The notes: generated from the sequence alone by a model not told the origin. A stretch of 64,000 bases of DNA from Streptomyces sp. LUP30 (GCF_001746365.1 NZ_MJAJ01000014.1:1301-65300); one strand, 5' to 3'; shown: positions 24,741-33,035, counted from the stretch's first letter. A program made the numbers and translations.

Positions 24741-25487
24741 ATGGGTAAGTACAGCGACAAGAATGTGGTGATCACGGGCGGCAGCAGCGGCATCGGGCTC
24801 GCGCTGGCGGAGTTGCTGGTGCAAGACTGAGCCCGCGTAGTGATCACCGGTCGTTCTCAGGCCAAGCTCGACGCGGCACGCGAGCGGCTCGGCGAGAACG
24901 CCATGGCCGTCCGGGCGGATGTGGCCTCACTGTCCGACTTGGATATGCTCGCCGGCTGTGTGAAGAGCGAGCTGGGCTCGATCGAGGCTTTGTTCGTCAA
25001 CGCCGGCATCTCACCCCTCACGCCCCTCGAGTCGACGACCGAGGAAGCGTACGACGAGCTGTTCGCGATCAACGTCAGGGGCGCCTTCTTCACTGTGCAG
25101 AAACTCGCCCCGCTGCTGAGCGCGAACGCCGGCATCGTCCTCACCACCTCGATCGCGAACGTCATCGGCATGGTGGACACCAGCGTCTATGCGGCCGGCA
25201 AGGCGGCGCTGCGCTCGATGGCCCGCACCCTCTCCCGCGAGCTGCTTCCGCGGGGAATCCGTGTCAATGCGATCAGCCCGGGTCCCATCGACTCGGGGAT
25301 TCTGGAAACGATGGCCCTGTCCGAAGAAGCCGCCGACCAGTTCAGGGCGGAACGGACCGCGAGCAACCCCATGAAGCGTTACGGCACCGTCGACGAGTTC
25401 GCCAAGGCGGCCGCATTCCTCGCCTTCGACGCCACGTACACCACCGGCATCGAGCTGGCCGTGGACGGCGGCGAAACCCAGCTCTGA
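24741..25487 (+). pseudogene. SDR oxidoreductase interrupted by an in-frame TGA
   Basis: From ATG 24741 the frame reads MGKYSDKNVVITGGSSGIGL, a normal TGxxxGxG motif, to LVQD, then TGA (24828-24830), then ARVVITGRSQAKLDAARERL in the same frame with no other damage. Downstream parts are complete: NAG (LFVNAGISPLTPLE), catalytic Ser/Tyr/Lys (TTSIANVIGMVDTSVYAAGK) and the end TTGIELAVDGGETQL. One base (GGA to TGA at codon 30) therefore inactivates it. Restart at GTG 24840 would give a protein without the cofactor loop. It is probably the third gene of the TetR-controlled operon. Confidence 0.85.
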
Positions 25488-25517
25488 GCCCGGACGTCTC
25501 GGCGATCCGCCCTCACC

Positions 25518-26203
25518 TCACGTTGTGTCTCGGAGAGCGGGAAAGAGGGTGCGGGCGACGTCCGGGTCCGGCGCGATGAAGATGCCGTCGGCGTCCACCA
25601 GGAGGGCGGAGCACTCCTCTCCGGTGGTGGATCGAGCCGTTGACGAAGATCTTGCGGGCCTCGGTTCGCGTGAGGCGGGCGAACACCCGCAAGGGAGTCT
25701 CCAGCGGGACGGGGTTTCGGTAGCGCATGTTACGGGCGATCGTCATGCCTGGGTTCCCAGTGGCCGCGCAGGCCCGGTCCATCAGTTCGTCGAGGAGCGT
25801 GGCGCTGATGCCGCCGTGGCCGTAGCCGGGTAACCCCGCGTTCGCGATGCCGAGGACGCACGGGCCGGTGAGACCGTCTTCGGTCGGGGTGACCCGCAGG
25901 GGTGGTGCGAGCGGGCTGCCGACACCGGTGCCGGGGCTGTACGTCCGGACGCCACCGGGGAGTTCTTCGACCTCGGGGATCTCCGCGGGTGCACGGCGTC
26001 GGCCGGTGAGCTGACCTTTGAGCGCGCGGACGCCGCCTGCCATACGGTGCGGGGTCTGTGGGGTGGCCGCGGTGCGTACGGTGTCATCCGCCAGGGCGCG
26101 TAGCTCACGGCCGAGGACGGCGATCGCTTCGCGCTGCCGGTCCAGTTCCGCTTCGGCCGGTCCGTTCGGGGGGGATGGTTGTCGGGGTGAGGGGCGAGTT
26201 CAT
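25518..26203 (-). pseudogene. PaaI-type hotdog thioesterase with two frameshifts
   Basis: The leftward ATG at 26203 opens MNSPLTPTTIPP. A run of seven G (26168-26174) then shifts the frame by one base; reading six would continue directly into PAEAELDRQREAIAVLGREL. The hotdog domain follows (GPCVLGIANAGLPGYGHGGI, LLDELMDRACAATGNPGMTI, RNPVPLETPLRVFARL). A second shift, apparently two bases lost after GSIHH near 25625, throws the end out of frame. The natural end ECSALLVDADGIFIAPDPDV is readable to TGA at 25518. Both lesions are tiny, so this is a very recent pseudogene or a sequencing artefact. Confidence 0.75.
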
Positions 26204-26244
26204 GAGGCTTCTCCGTGTACGGGGTCTCGAGCGCGGGCCAGTCG

Positions 26245-27273
26245 TCAGCGGCCGGCTCGGGGCTCGGGGAGGTCGCGGACGAAGACGGGCTTCAGGTGCC
26301 TTTCGGACAGCGCCTCGGGGAGTTGTTCCCAGCCGAGGACGTGGGAGACGACGCGTTCGGGTGCCACCTTTCCCGAGGCGGCGAGGTCGAGGGCGTCGGG
26401 TAGGTGGTGGCGTACGTTGTCGCGGGCGATGCGCAGGGTGACGCCGGTGAGGTACATGTCGAGGAGCGGCAGTTCGCCGGGCCGGAAGTGGTTGCCGGCC
26501 GACTCGCAGATGCCTTCGGGTGCAAGGGAGTTGACGGCGAGGGTGAGCTGGTCGACACGGCCGGTGGCCTCGACGGCGATATCGAAGCCGTGCCGGACGG
26601 GTTCGATGGCTTCGGCGGTGCGGGCACCGTAGCTTTCGGCGAGATGGCGGTGTTCGGGGTCGGGGTCGACGTAGAGGACGTCGGAGGCGCCCAGGGCGCG
26701 GGCGATGTCGCACACGTACAGGCCGATGCTGCCTCGGGCCACGACCAGGACCCGGGCGCCGGGGCGGGCCTCGAGGTGGGGTGCGACCAGACGCCAGGAC
26801 AGAGACCAGTTGTCGCTGGCCGAGGCCATGGCGACGGGGTCGAGGCCGGCGGGCAGCGGGACCAGCATGGCGTCCGCGTACGGGACACGGACCAGGTCGG
26901 AGAAGAGCCCGCCCCAACTTCCGCCGATCGGCGCTCCGTACATGGCCATGTGCGGGACAGTGCTGCAGTGGGCGGTCAGTCCGGCTCGGCAGTGGTCGCA
27001 GGTGCCGCAGTTGATGGACCAGGGCACGACGACGAGGTCGCCGGGGGCCACCGTGGTCACGGCGTCACCGACTTCGGTGACGCGGGCGACGCACTCGTGG
27101 CCGAGGGCGAACGGCGGATCGATGAAGCCGTGCCCGGCCAGGATCGCGGAGTCCACATCGCAGGAGGTCGCGGCGACCGGCGCGACGATCGCCTCCGCGT
27201 CCGACTTCAGCCTCGGGTCGGGGCTCTCGCGCCACTCGACCGCGCGGCGGGCGACGTACGTCAGCTCACGCAT
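26245..27273 (-). CDS. Zinc-dependent alcohol dehydrogenase (MDR family)
   Basis: A 342-residue medium-chain dehydrogenase. Catalytic zinc ligands are Cys38 (TSCDVD), His59-Glu60 (LGHECVA) and a later acidic residue. The structural zinc tetrad is Cys89, Cys92, Cys95 and Cys103 (INCGTCDHCRAGLTAHC). The nucleotide-binding loop is atypical: ARVLVVARGSIGLYVCDIAR has RGSIG where GxGxxG is usual. Its start overlaps the tautomerase-like gene end by 8 bp, so the two are co-transcribed and probably coupled. It lies in the TetR regulon marked by 27713-27763. Substrate unknown. Confidence 0.9.
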   Translation of the reverse strand: MRELTYVARRAVEWRESPDPRLKSDAEAIVAPVAATSCDVDSAILAGHGFIDPPFALGHECVARVTEVGDAVTTVAPGDLVVVPWSINCGTCDHCRAGLTAHCSTVPHMAMYGAPIGGSWGGLFSDLVRVPYADAMLVPLPAGLDPVAMASASDNWSLSWRLVAPHLEARPGARVLVVARGSIGLYVCDIARALGASDVLYVDPDPEHRHLAESYGARTAEAIEPVRHGFDIAVEATGRVDQLTLAVNSLAPEGICESAGNHFRPGELPLLDMYLTGVTLRIARDNVRHHLPDALDLAASGKVAPERVVSHVLGWEQLPEALSERHLKPVFVRDLPEPRAGR

Positions 27274-27703
27274 CGGCTTGCCCCGTGCCGTGCTTGGCGA
27301 GGGCCACCAGGTCGGCGTAGCGGATCACGGAGCCGCCCGCGCCCCACGTGCCGTCGGGCTGTTCGTGCACCAGGACCCACACCCGCAGCGCATCGTCCTG
27401 AGTGAGCCCGGCCGCGGACAGGACGGTCTTCGTCACGTCCTCGACCAGGCCCGCCTTGCGCCGCTCGGACAGCGCCCCGTGCGGCAGCGTCACCTCCACC
27501 AGGAAACGGGGAGCTTCGTCCTCGGCGGTGGTTTGGGCGCCTTCGGGCAGCTCGGCGAGGTAACTCCACGCCTGGGCGCGGAAGAAGGCGGTGTCCGGTG
27601 CCCCCTCCCAACGCAGCAGTGCGGCGGCGAGGTCCCGCTGGACCGTGGCGCGGGCCTCTTCGGCCAGGGAGCCGGCGGGCGCGGTCAACCGGATCATGGG
27701 CAT
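27266..27703 (-). CDS. Tautomerase-superfamily protein (4-OT-like)
   Basis: A 145-residue protein starting MPMIRLTAPAGSLAEEARAT. Pro2 becomes the N-terminal proline after Met removal, the catalytic base of this superfamily. The middle has a second beta-alpha-beta unit (FLVEVTLPHGALSERRKAGL, VEDVTKTVLSAAGL) ending DALRVWVLVHEQPDGTWGAG, as in fused two-domain 4-oxalocrotonate tautomerase/cis-CaaD-like proteins. TAGGAG precedes the ATG. It is the first gene of a leftward operon with the dehydrogenase, and divergent from a TetR gene across two operators. Confidence 0.82.
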   Translation of the reverse strand: MPMIRLTAPAGSLAEEARATVQRDLAAALLRWEGAPDTAFFRAQAWSYLAELPEGAQTTAEDEAPRFLVEVTLPHGALSERRKAGLVEDVTKTVLSAAGLTQDDALRVWVLVHEQPDGTWGAGGSVIRYADLVALAKHGTGQADA

Positions 27704-27712
27704 GGCAGCTCC

Positions 27713-27763
27713 TATGACGATCGTTATAGACGCGGGTCACGGTAGACTATGACGACCGTTATA
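27713..27763. promoter_or_regulatory. Two TetR operators, TATGACGAYCGTTATA
   Basis: TATGACGATCGTTATA (27713-27728) and TATGACGACCGTTATA (27748-27763) differ at one base and lie 35 bp apart between the tautomerase and TetR starts. The same motif occurs twice at 29011-29064. Confidence 0.82.
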
Positions 27764-27782
27764 TCCAGAGGGGAGTACGTCG

Positions 27783-28367
27783 GTGACCAAGAGCAGCGCG
27801 CCGTCGCGCGAGCGGATCGTGGCCGGTGCCGCCGACATGATCAGTCGGCGTGGCCTGAGTGCGACGAGCATCCGGGAGATGGCCAAGCACGCCAAGGCGC
27901 CGCTCGGCTCGACGTATCACTACTTCCCCGAGGGCAAGCAGCAGTTGGCCACCGAGGCCGTCCGCTTCACCGGTGAGTGGGTGGCCCGGAGTCTGCGCAA
28001 GGAGCTGGAAGCGGGGCCGGCCGCGGGCCTGCGGGCTTTCCTGGACCTGTGGCGCAAGATCGTCGTAGAGAGCGACTTCCATGCCGGCTGCCCGGTCCTG
28101 GCCGTGGCCATCGAGGAACCCCCGGCCGGCGAGATCCCGCCCGCTCTGACGGCCGCGGCCGACGTCTTCGAGCAATGGGAGGGCCTGCTGGCCGACTCGC
28201 TTCGGGCGCACGGTGCCGAGGCCGGACAGGCCGCGCAGCTCGCGACCCTGATCGTGGCGGCCGTCGAGGGTACGGTCGCCATGTGCCGCGCCAAGCGCAG
28301 CACGCAGCCCCTCGACCGCACCGCCGAACAGCTCCAGGCTCTCATCGCCGGGGCGGTCAAGGGCTGA
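27783..28367 (+). CDS. TetR-family repressor, LmrA/YxaF type
   Basis: A 194-residue repressor starting at GTG 27783. The HTH reads RERIVAGAADMISRRGLSAT, SIREMAKHAKAPLGSTYHYF with the PEGKQQL turn typical of the LmrA/YxaF group. Its C-terminal domain has the family CPVLAVAIEEPPAGEIPPAL segment, including a Cys. Such proteins sense flavonoids and other planar compounds in Bacillus. The four matching palindromes around this gene and in front of the second tautomerase-like gene define a likely regulon of thioesterase, dehydrogenase and two tautomerase-like genes. Confidence 0.92.
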   Translation: MTKSSAPSRERIVAGAADMISRRGLSATSIREMAKHAKAPLGSTYHYFPEGKQQLATEAVRFTGEWVARSLRKELEAGPAAGLRAFLDLWRKIVVESDFHAGCPVLAVAIEEPPAGEIPPALTAAADVFEQWEGLLADSLRAHGAEAGQAAQLATLIVAAVEGTVAMCRAKRSTQPLDRTAEQLQALIAGAVKG

Positions 28368-28523
28368 CCGGAACGACCGTCCAGTTCTCGCATCGGCGCA
28401 CGCGAGCCGGCGTCGCCGCGCCCGAGCGGTCCGCGTTGAACGTGTCGGCTTGTATCTGTCCACAGGGGACGCGTCGGCTTATGCGCCCATCCGGCCTGAC
28501 GCAGGTGGACGCACATGCCTGGA

Positions 28524-29000
28524 TCACGCGCCGAGGCGGGCGCGGATGGCCGTGGCCTTCTCCTCGGTGAACACGCCCGTGTCGAGGAGCGGGAGGACGG
28601 ACAGTACGCCGCCGCTGGAGCCCCAGCTGCCCTCGTCGATGACGCGGAAGTTGACCCACCAGGTCGGCGACGGCTTTTCGAGGCCGCAGGCGTCGGCCAG
28701 CGCCGCCAGCAGGCGCTCGATGACCTCGGTCCTGACTTCCTGACGCCAGTCCCCGTCCATCACCGCCACGTCGATCACCATGACGTCGGCCTCCGGGCCG
28801 AGGTCCGCGAGCAGCCGCCCCCCGATCGCCATCATGTCCGGCTGGCGCTCGACGAAGTGCACCTGGAAGCCGACCCGCGCGGGCGGAGCGAACTGCCCGA
28901 CCTCGGGCACGAGGACCGCGTCCGTCAGTGTCTCGGCCAGCTTGCGGCGCCGCTCCAGGCTCAGGCGCCCGGTCGGCGTGTTCACGGTAATGATCGTCAT
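28524..29000 (-). CDS. Tautomerase-superfamily-like protein without N-terminal proline
   Basis: A 158-residue protein with the double beta-alpha-beta layout of tautomerases: MTIITVNTPTGRLSLERRRK, LAETLTDAVLVPEVGQFAPP and a second unit VMVIDVAVMDGDWRQEVRTE, IERLLAALADACGLEKPSPT, followed by WWVNFRVIDEGSWGSSGGVL. Thr, not Pro, follows Met, so the usual catalytic base is absent. GGAG lies upstream of the ATG at 29000. Two operators identical to those of the TetR regulon lie 10-64 bp upstream. It may be a non-hydrolytic or structural member; function unknown. Confidence 0.72.
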   Translation of the reverse strand: MTIITVNTPTGRLSLERRRKLAETLTDAVLVPEVGQFAPPARVGFQVHFVERQPDMMAIGGRLLADLGPEADVMVIDVAVMDGDWRQEVRTEVIERLLAALADACGLEKPSPTWWVNFRVIDEGSWGSSGGVLSVLPLLDTGVFTEEKATAIRARLGA

Positions 29001-29010
29001 GACATTCTCC

Positions 29011-29064
29011 TATGACAGTCGTTATAAACAGCTTCAGCGTACACGGCCTATAACGACTGTCATA
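29011..29064. promoter_or_regulatory. Second pair of TetR-regulon operators
   Basis: TATGACAGTCGTTATA (29011-29026) and its exact reverse complement TATAACGACTGTCATA (29049-29064) are 38 bp apart, upstream of the leftward tautomerase-like gene. They match the motif at 27713-27763 in 14 of 16 positions. Confidence 0.8.
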
Positions 29065-29174
29065 TCGAGACCGCCGAACGGACTGTGGTGAAGGTCCGTC
29101 AGGCCCCTCGTACATGGCGCTGGGCCGGGCGAATTCGCTGGTCGGTAGAGAGGCCTGTACGGGATGCTGCACGC

Positions 29175-29729
29175 GTGATCGAGCGAGAAGCCGCCGTTCG
29201 GGCTGTCGAAGAGCAGCTGGAGCGCGAATATCAGCAGTGGCGGGCTGTGAGCGCGGAGGCGCTGCGGATGGCTGTGGTCCGTGTCAAGGAGCACGAGCTG
29301 GTGTGGATCGTCTCCTGGCAGTCCGAGGACTTCGTACGCACTCGCAACTCGAAGTACGCGCTGATGGGCAATGGGCCGTATCTGGTCGACCGCGTCGACG
29401 GGGGACTGCACCAGATCGGCGTCGTCTCCGCGGTGACCGGGGAGTGGGAGGCCGACTACCGGGCTCGGATACGCGGGCTGCCGGTGCGCACTGCAGTGGA
29501 CGATCTACACGATGCGCTCCGCGGAGTCGCCGTTACGCGCGGACGGATGCATGCTGTGCGGACACTGCGCCAGAGGCTGCCTGTGCTCTCGCCCGCGGAA
29601 GCCCTCGAGTACGTGGCCGCGTTGCTGGAAGGTGATGCACCCGCCCACCAGGTGGCCGTCGCCACCAAGGAACTGGTGGAGCCCGTCAACCCGGTGCTTA
29701 CGGTGAAGACCATTCGGGCGGAGCGGTGA
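29175..29729 (+). CDS. Imm35/YrhB-domain protein
   Basis: 184 residues from GTG 29175. The first about 100 residues match the YrhB/immunity-protein-35 domain: AVRAVEEQLEREYQQWRAVS, VVRVKEHELVWIVSWQSEDF, YALMGNGPYLVDRVDGGLHQ, TGEWEADYRARIRG. Such domains occur in immunity proteins of polymorphic toxin systems and in many orphan Streptomyces genes. The rest (DLHDALRGVAVTRGRMHAVR, LSPAEALEYVAALLEG) is a helical extension. An upstream ATG (29164) is closed by a stop after four codons. No toxin is visible nearby, so it is an orphan here. Confidence 0.72.
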   Translation: MIEREAAVRAVEEQLEREYQQWRAVSAEALRMAVVRVKEHELVWIVSWQSEDFVRTRNSKYALMGNGPYLVDRVDGGLHQIGVVSAVTGEWEADYRARIRGLPVRTAVDDLHDALRGVAVTRGRMHAVRTLRQRLPVLSPAEALEYVAALLEGDAPAHQVAVATKELVEPVNPVLTVKTIRAER

Positions 29730-29739
29730 TCCGAGCCGG

Positions 29740-30190
29740 TCAGAGACCCGAAGGGTGACTGAAGATCCAAGGGCCGCCCGGGATGCTGCGGACGCTGCGG
29801 ACGCTGGGTCACGATCCGCACCAGGGGGACCTTGCCCACCTCGTCGACCAGCAAGACGCCAATGGAATGAAGCTGGTGGAAGCTGCTCCGCAGGTCGCCG
29901 GTTGTGTCGGCGCCCAGAGCACCCGCCACTTCGTGGAGAGGAACGAGGGTCACCTCCTCGCCTCCGAGACCGAGAGGGAGCGAGCCCATATCCAGGACCA
30001 TGCCGAGCGCGACGGCCTGCTTGGGCCACCGCACCGGCGTGCTGGGGTCGCAGGCGCGCGAGACGCTGCATGAGGTCGATCGCCTCGTCGGACAAGGGAG
30101 GGTCGTCGGCGACTGCCTCCGCGGCGAAGTCCGAGGCGATCGACAGCCACTCGTCGTAGCCCGGAGGCTGTAGCTGCTGCAGGCTGTACG
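29740..30190 (-). pseudogene. Unidentified protein, frameshifted
   Basis: Leftward translation gives good protein-like sequence in two frames. YDEWLSIASDFAAEAVADDP and LSDEAIDLMQRLARL come first. After a one-base slip near 30045 come TPVRWPKQAVALGMVLDMGS, LPLGLGGEEVTLVPLHEVAG and RSSFHQLHSIGVLLVDEVGK. No start codon fits, and the end runs into the Imm35 gene without a clear stop. Segments resemble winged-helix proteins, but I cannot name the family. Confidence 0.45.
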
Positions 30191-30495
30191 CCCCGCTTCT
30201 CCGACGTCCCGGCTTCCGGGGCTTGAGACACCCCCCGGAAGCGGCCCCTGGGGCGCCCCCGGCGCCGGCCTCTGGGAGGGGAGGCTCGGAAGAGTTCCAC
30301 GCGGGTCACGTTGACCAGCGGCTGCGGGAAGATCTGGGCCCGTTTCTGCTGTGGGCCCCAGACTCCTGTCCGTGACTCACGGTGCAAGTGAGCCACTGCC
30401 GCGATGTGACGCATGACACATGCGGTTCCTGTCAGCAATCGGGGCGCTGTTCCGCTCAAGTCACGGAGAGCCAAGCGAACCGACAGGAGCAGCAC

Positions 30496-31695
30496 ATGAA
30501 GCACCGCATCGTCGTCCTCGGCGCCGGCTATGCCGGGGCCTACGCGGCCGGAACCCTGGCCCGTCGGCTGTCCCCGGCGGACACCGAGGTCACCGTGGTC
30601 AACGCCGAGCCGGACTTCGTCCAGCGGCTGCGGCTGCACCAGCTCGCGGCCGGCCAGGAGGTCGAGGCTCCACAGCTCGCCGACGTCTTTGTGGGCACGG
30701 GGATACGGCTGCGCTTGGCCCGTGTAACCGCCGTCGACCCCGAGCGCCGGGTCGTCGCCGTGGCCGACGCCGAGGGCGGCGGCGAACTCGGCTATGACAC
30801 GCTCCTCTATGCTCTCGGCAGCCACGCCGCCAACCGCGGGGTCCCTGGCGTGGCCGAGCACGCCTTCGACGTCAGCAGTCGTCCGGCGGCCCTGCGCCTG
30901 CGCGAGCGCCTGGACATCCTCAGCAGGCGGGACGAGGACGGGAGTGTGCTGGTCGTCGGCGACGGGTTGACCGGCATCGAGACCGCCACCGAGATCGCAG
31001 AATCCCGGCCCGGCCTGTCAGTGGCGCTGGTCGCCCGCGGAGAGCTGGGCGCCCCACTCTCCGCCGGAGCCCGCAGCCACCTGCGCCGGGCCTGCGACCG
31101 ACTGGGCATCACCGTCCTGGAGCACCTCAGCGTCGAAGCCGTCGAAGCAACGCGGGTGCTGTGCGCCGAAGGCGCCGCCCTGGCGTCCGACGCAACCGTG
31201 TGGACGGCAGGATTCGCGGTCAGCCCCATCGCCGCCACCAGCGGGCTGGAGGTCACCGAGAACGGTCGCATCGTCGTCGATCGCACCATGCGGTCGGTCT
31301 CGCACCCGAACGTCTACGCCTCCGGCGACAGTGCCTACGCCATCGGCGACAACGGCCGGCCGTTGCCGATGTCCTGCGCTTCTGCCGGCTACACCGGCAT
31401 GCAGGCCACGTCCGCGATCGTGGGACGTCTGACAGGCCGCAAGATCCCGAACACCAAGATGGAGTACCTGGGCAACCACATCAGCCTCGGGCGGCGGGAC
31501 GGGATCCTGCAGGTGGTCGACGGCGAAGCGCAAGCAAAGCCGACGTATGTGGGCGGCCGGAAGGCCGCGCGGATCAAGGCGGGCATCCTCAAGATGTCGC
31601 TGTGGACCACCTCGCACCCGACCTTCGGCTTGCCCAAGCTCAAGCGCCACCTGGCCGTCGTACCAGATGCGGCAGCCGAGAGGACGGTCGCGTAG
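30496..31695 (+). CDS. NAD(P)/FAD-dependent oxidoreductase (NDH-2-like)
   Basis: A 399-residue flavoprotein with two Rossmann motifs: an FAD site MKHRIVVLGAGYAGAYAAGT at the N-terminus and an NAD site SVLVVGDGLTGIETATEIAE in the middle, then VYASGDSAYAIGDNGRPLPM, the second FAD-binding stretch. This resembles type II NADH dehydrogenases and related disulphide-independent oxidoreductases. ACAGGAGC precedes ATG 30496. The ECF41-type sigma gene starts 22 bp downstream. Oxidoreductases next to ECF41 sigma genes are an established arrangement, and the pair is probably one autoregulated operon. Confidence 0.92.
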   Translation: MKHRIVVLGAGYAGAYAAGTLARRLSPADTEVTVVNAEPDFVQRLRLHQLAAGQEVEAPQLADVFVGTGIRLRLARVTAVDPERRVVAVADAEGGGELGYDTLLYALGSHAANRGVPGVAEHAFDVSSRPAALRLRERLDILSRRDEDGSVLVVGDGLTGIETATEIAESRPGLSVALVARGELGAPLSAGARSHLRRACDRLGITVLEHLSVEAVEATRVLCAEGAALASDATVWTAGFAVSPIAATSGLEVTENGRIVVDRTMRSVSHPNVYASGDSAYAIGDNGRPLPMSCASAGYTGMQATSAIVGRLTGRKIPNTKMEYLGNHISLGRRDGILQVVDGEAQAKPTYVGGRKAARIKAGILKMSLWTTSHPTFGLPKLKRHLAVVPDAAAERTVA

Positions 31696-31717
31696 CCGCC
31701 TGACGAGGGAGGTCCGC

Positions 31718-32677
31718 GTGGACAGCACCGCCACTGATCGCTTCGACACCAGTCGGTTCGAGGCCAGCCGGAACAGGCTGGCTTCGCTGGCGTACCGGCT
31801 GCTCGGCTCCGCCGCCGACGCCGAGGACGCCGTGCAGGACGCGTTCCTGCACTGGCAGGCCGCCGACCGGCAGCTGATCAAGGTGCCGGAAGCATGGCTG
31901 ACCAAGGTCGTCACCAACCTGTGCCTCGACCGGCTCCGCTCGGCGCAGGCACGCCGCGAACGCACCGTCGGCGCCTGGCTGCCCGAACCGCTCCTGGACG
32001 GCGACCCGATGCTCGGCCCAGCCGACACTTTCGAGCAGCGCGAAGCGGTCTCCCTGGCCGTGCTGACTCTCATGGAACGCCTGTCACCCTTTGAGCGGGC
32101 CGTCTATGTCCTGCGCGAAGCGTTCTCTCACAGCCACGCCGAGATCGCCGAGATCCTCGACATCACCGAATCCGTAAGCCAGCAGCACCTCCACCGGGCC
32201 CGGCACCGCATCACCGCCGTGCGCCCGAGCGGCGGCGAAGCCGATCCGGTATCCGCCCGCAGGATCGTCGAGGAATTCCTCGACGCTGCCTCCTCGGGCC
32301 GCACCGAACGACTGGTGGCGCTGCTCACCGGCGATGCGACCGCGATCGCCGAGTCCAACGGCGCCGGCGCTGCCAAGACGCTGCTGCGGTACGACACTCC
32401 GCAGCGCATCGCCGCCATCGCACGGGCCGGTTTCACACCCACACCCGCGAAACGGCGACTTGCCGGCGGCACGCCCGCCATCCACTACGAGCTCGTCAAC
32501 GGCGCCCCCGCCATCATCTTCGTCATCGGCGACCAGGTCATCGGCGCCGTGACGTTCGACATCACAGGCGGCAGGATCGCAACCGTGCGCGGCATCGCCG
32601 CCCCCACCCGCCTCGCCCGCCTGACCGCAGCTTGGCGGCAGCACCGTCCGGACACGCCGCTCGTCACCCAGTGGTGA
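31718..32677 (+). CDS. ECF sigma factor, ECF41 (SigJ) type with SnoaL domain
   Basis: 319 residues from GTG 31718, preceded by GAGGGAGG. Sigma region 2 (LASLAYRLLGSAADAEDAVQ, WLTKVVTNLCLDRLRSAQAR) and region 4 (LSPFERAVYVLREAFSHSHA, ITESVSQQHLHRARHRI) are followed by a SnoaL-like domain. The linker motif WLPEPL, known to matter in ECF41 factors, is present. The C-terminal DGGGK-type motif is altered to NGAGAAK. In ECF41 factors the C-terminal domain tunes activity in place of a separate anti-sigma factor. It probably controls the oxidoreductase upstream. Confidence 0.92.
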   Translation: MDSTATDRFDTSRFEASRNRLASLAYRLLGSAADAEDAVQDAFLHWQAADRQLIKVPEAWLTKVVTNLCLDRLRSAQARRERTVGAWLPEPLLDGDPMLGPADTFEQREAVSLAVLTLMERLSPFERAVYVLREAFSHSHAEIAEILDITESVSQQHLHRARHRITAVRPSGGEADPVSARRIVEEFLDAASSGRTERLVALLTGDATAIAESNGAGAAKTLLRYDTPQRIAAIARAGFTPTPAKRRLAGGTPAIHYELVNGAPAIIFVIGDQVIGAVTFDITGGRIATVRGIAAPTRLARLTAAWRQHRPDTPLVTQW

Positions 32678-32852
32678 CCCGACTCGCCGACCCCGCTCGT
32701 GCGGCCGCCGGGTGAAGCAGTGGCCGGGCCCGGTGAGGCCGCCCGGCTTGGTCACCGCCGGCGGCGCTGCGGATGCCGGCGTCGTCGACGTGCCGCTCAG
32801 GCCGGTCGCGGGGACTCTCGGCCTGTGCCCGGCGACGTACCGCCGGGCACAG

Positions 32853-33035
32853 GGCGGATCGTCGTGGGACGGGAAGAGCTCGAGGAGCTGGGCCTTCTGG
32901 CGGGGGCGGAGGCCTTGGATGCGGCGGCGCCCGGATATGCCGATGTGGTCCAGGAGCTGGCCGGCGCGGATCTCGCCGATCCCGGGCAGCGCTTCGAGCA
33001 GGGGGCGTACGCGGGTCTTGGCCCAGACGGCCGGC
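32853..33035 (-). pseudogene. Actinobacterial IHF (mIHF)-like C-terminal fragment
   Basis: Leftward translation reads TRVRPLLEALPGIGEIRAGQ, LLDHIGISGRRRIQGLRPRQ and KAQLLELF. This closely follows the H2TH-containing end of mIHF (usually LLESLPGVGKVRAKQIMERLGI, then SRRVRGLG). The N-terminal helix is absent, and the frame begins where the acyl-CoA reductase fragment starts. The true chromosomal mIHF gene must lie elsewhere; this is a stray or truncated paralogue. Confidence 0.65.

Noticed and set aside
30374..30397. GTGACTCAC / GTGAGCCAC imperfect repeat upstream of the oxidoreductase
   Set aside because: One mismatch, short arms and no matching second copy; could be chance in GC-rich DNA. 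No good ECF41 TGTCACA/CGTC promoter could be placed either.
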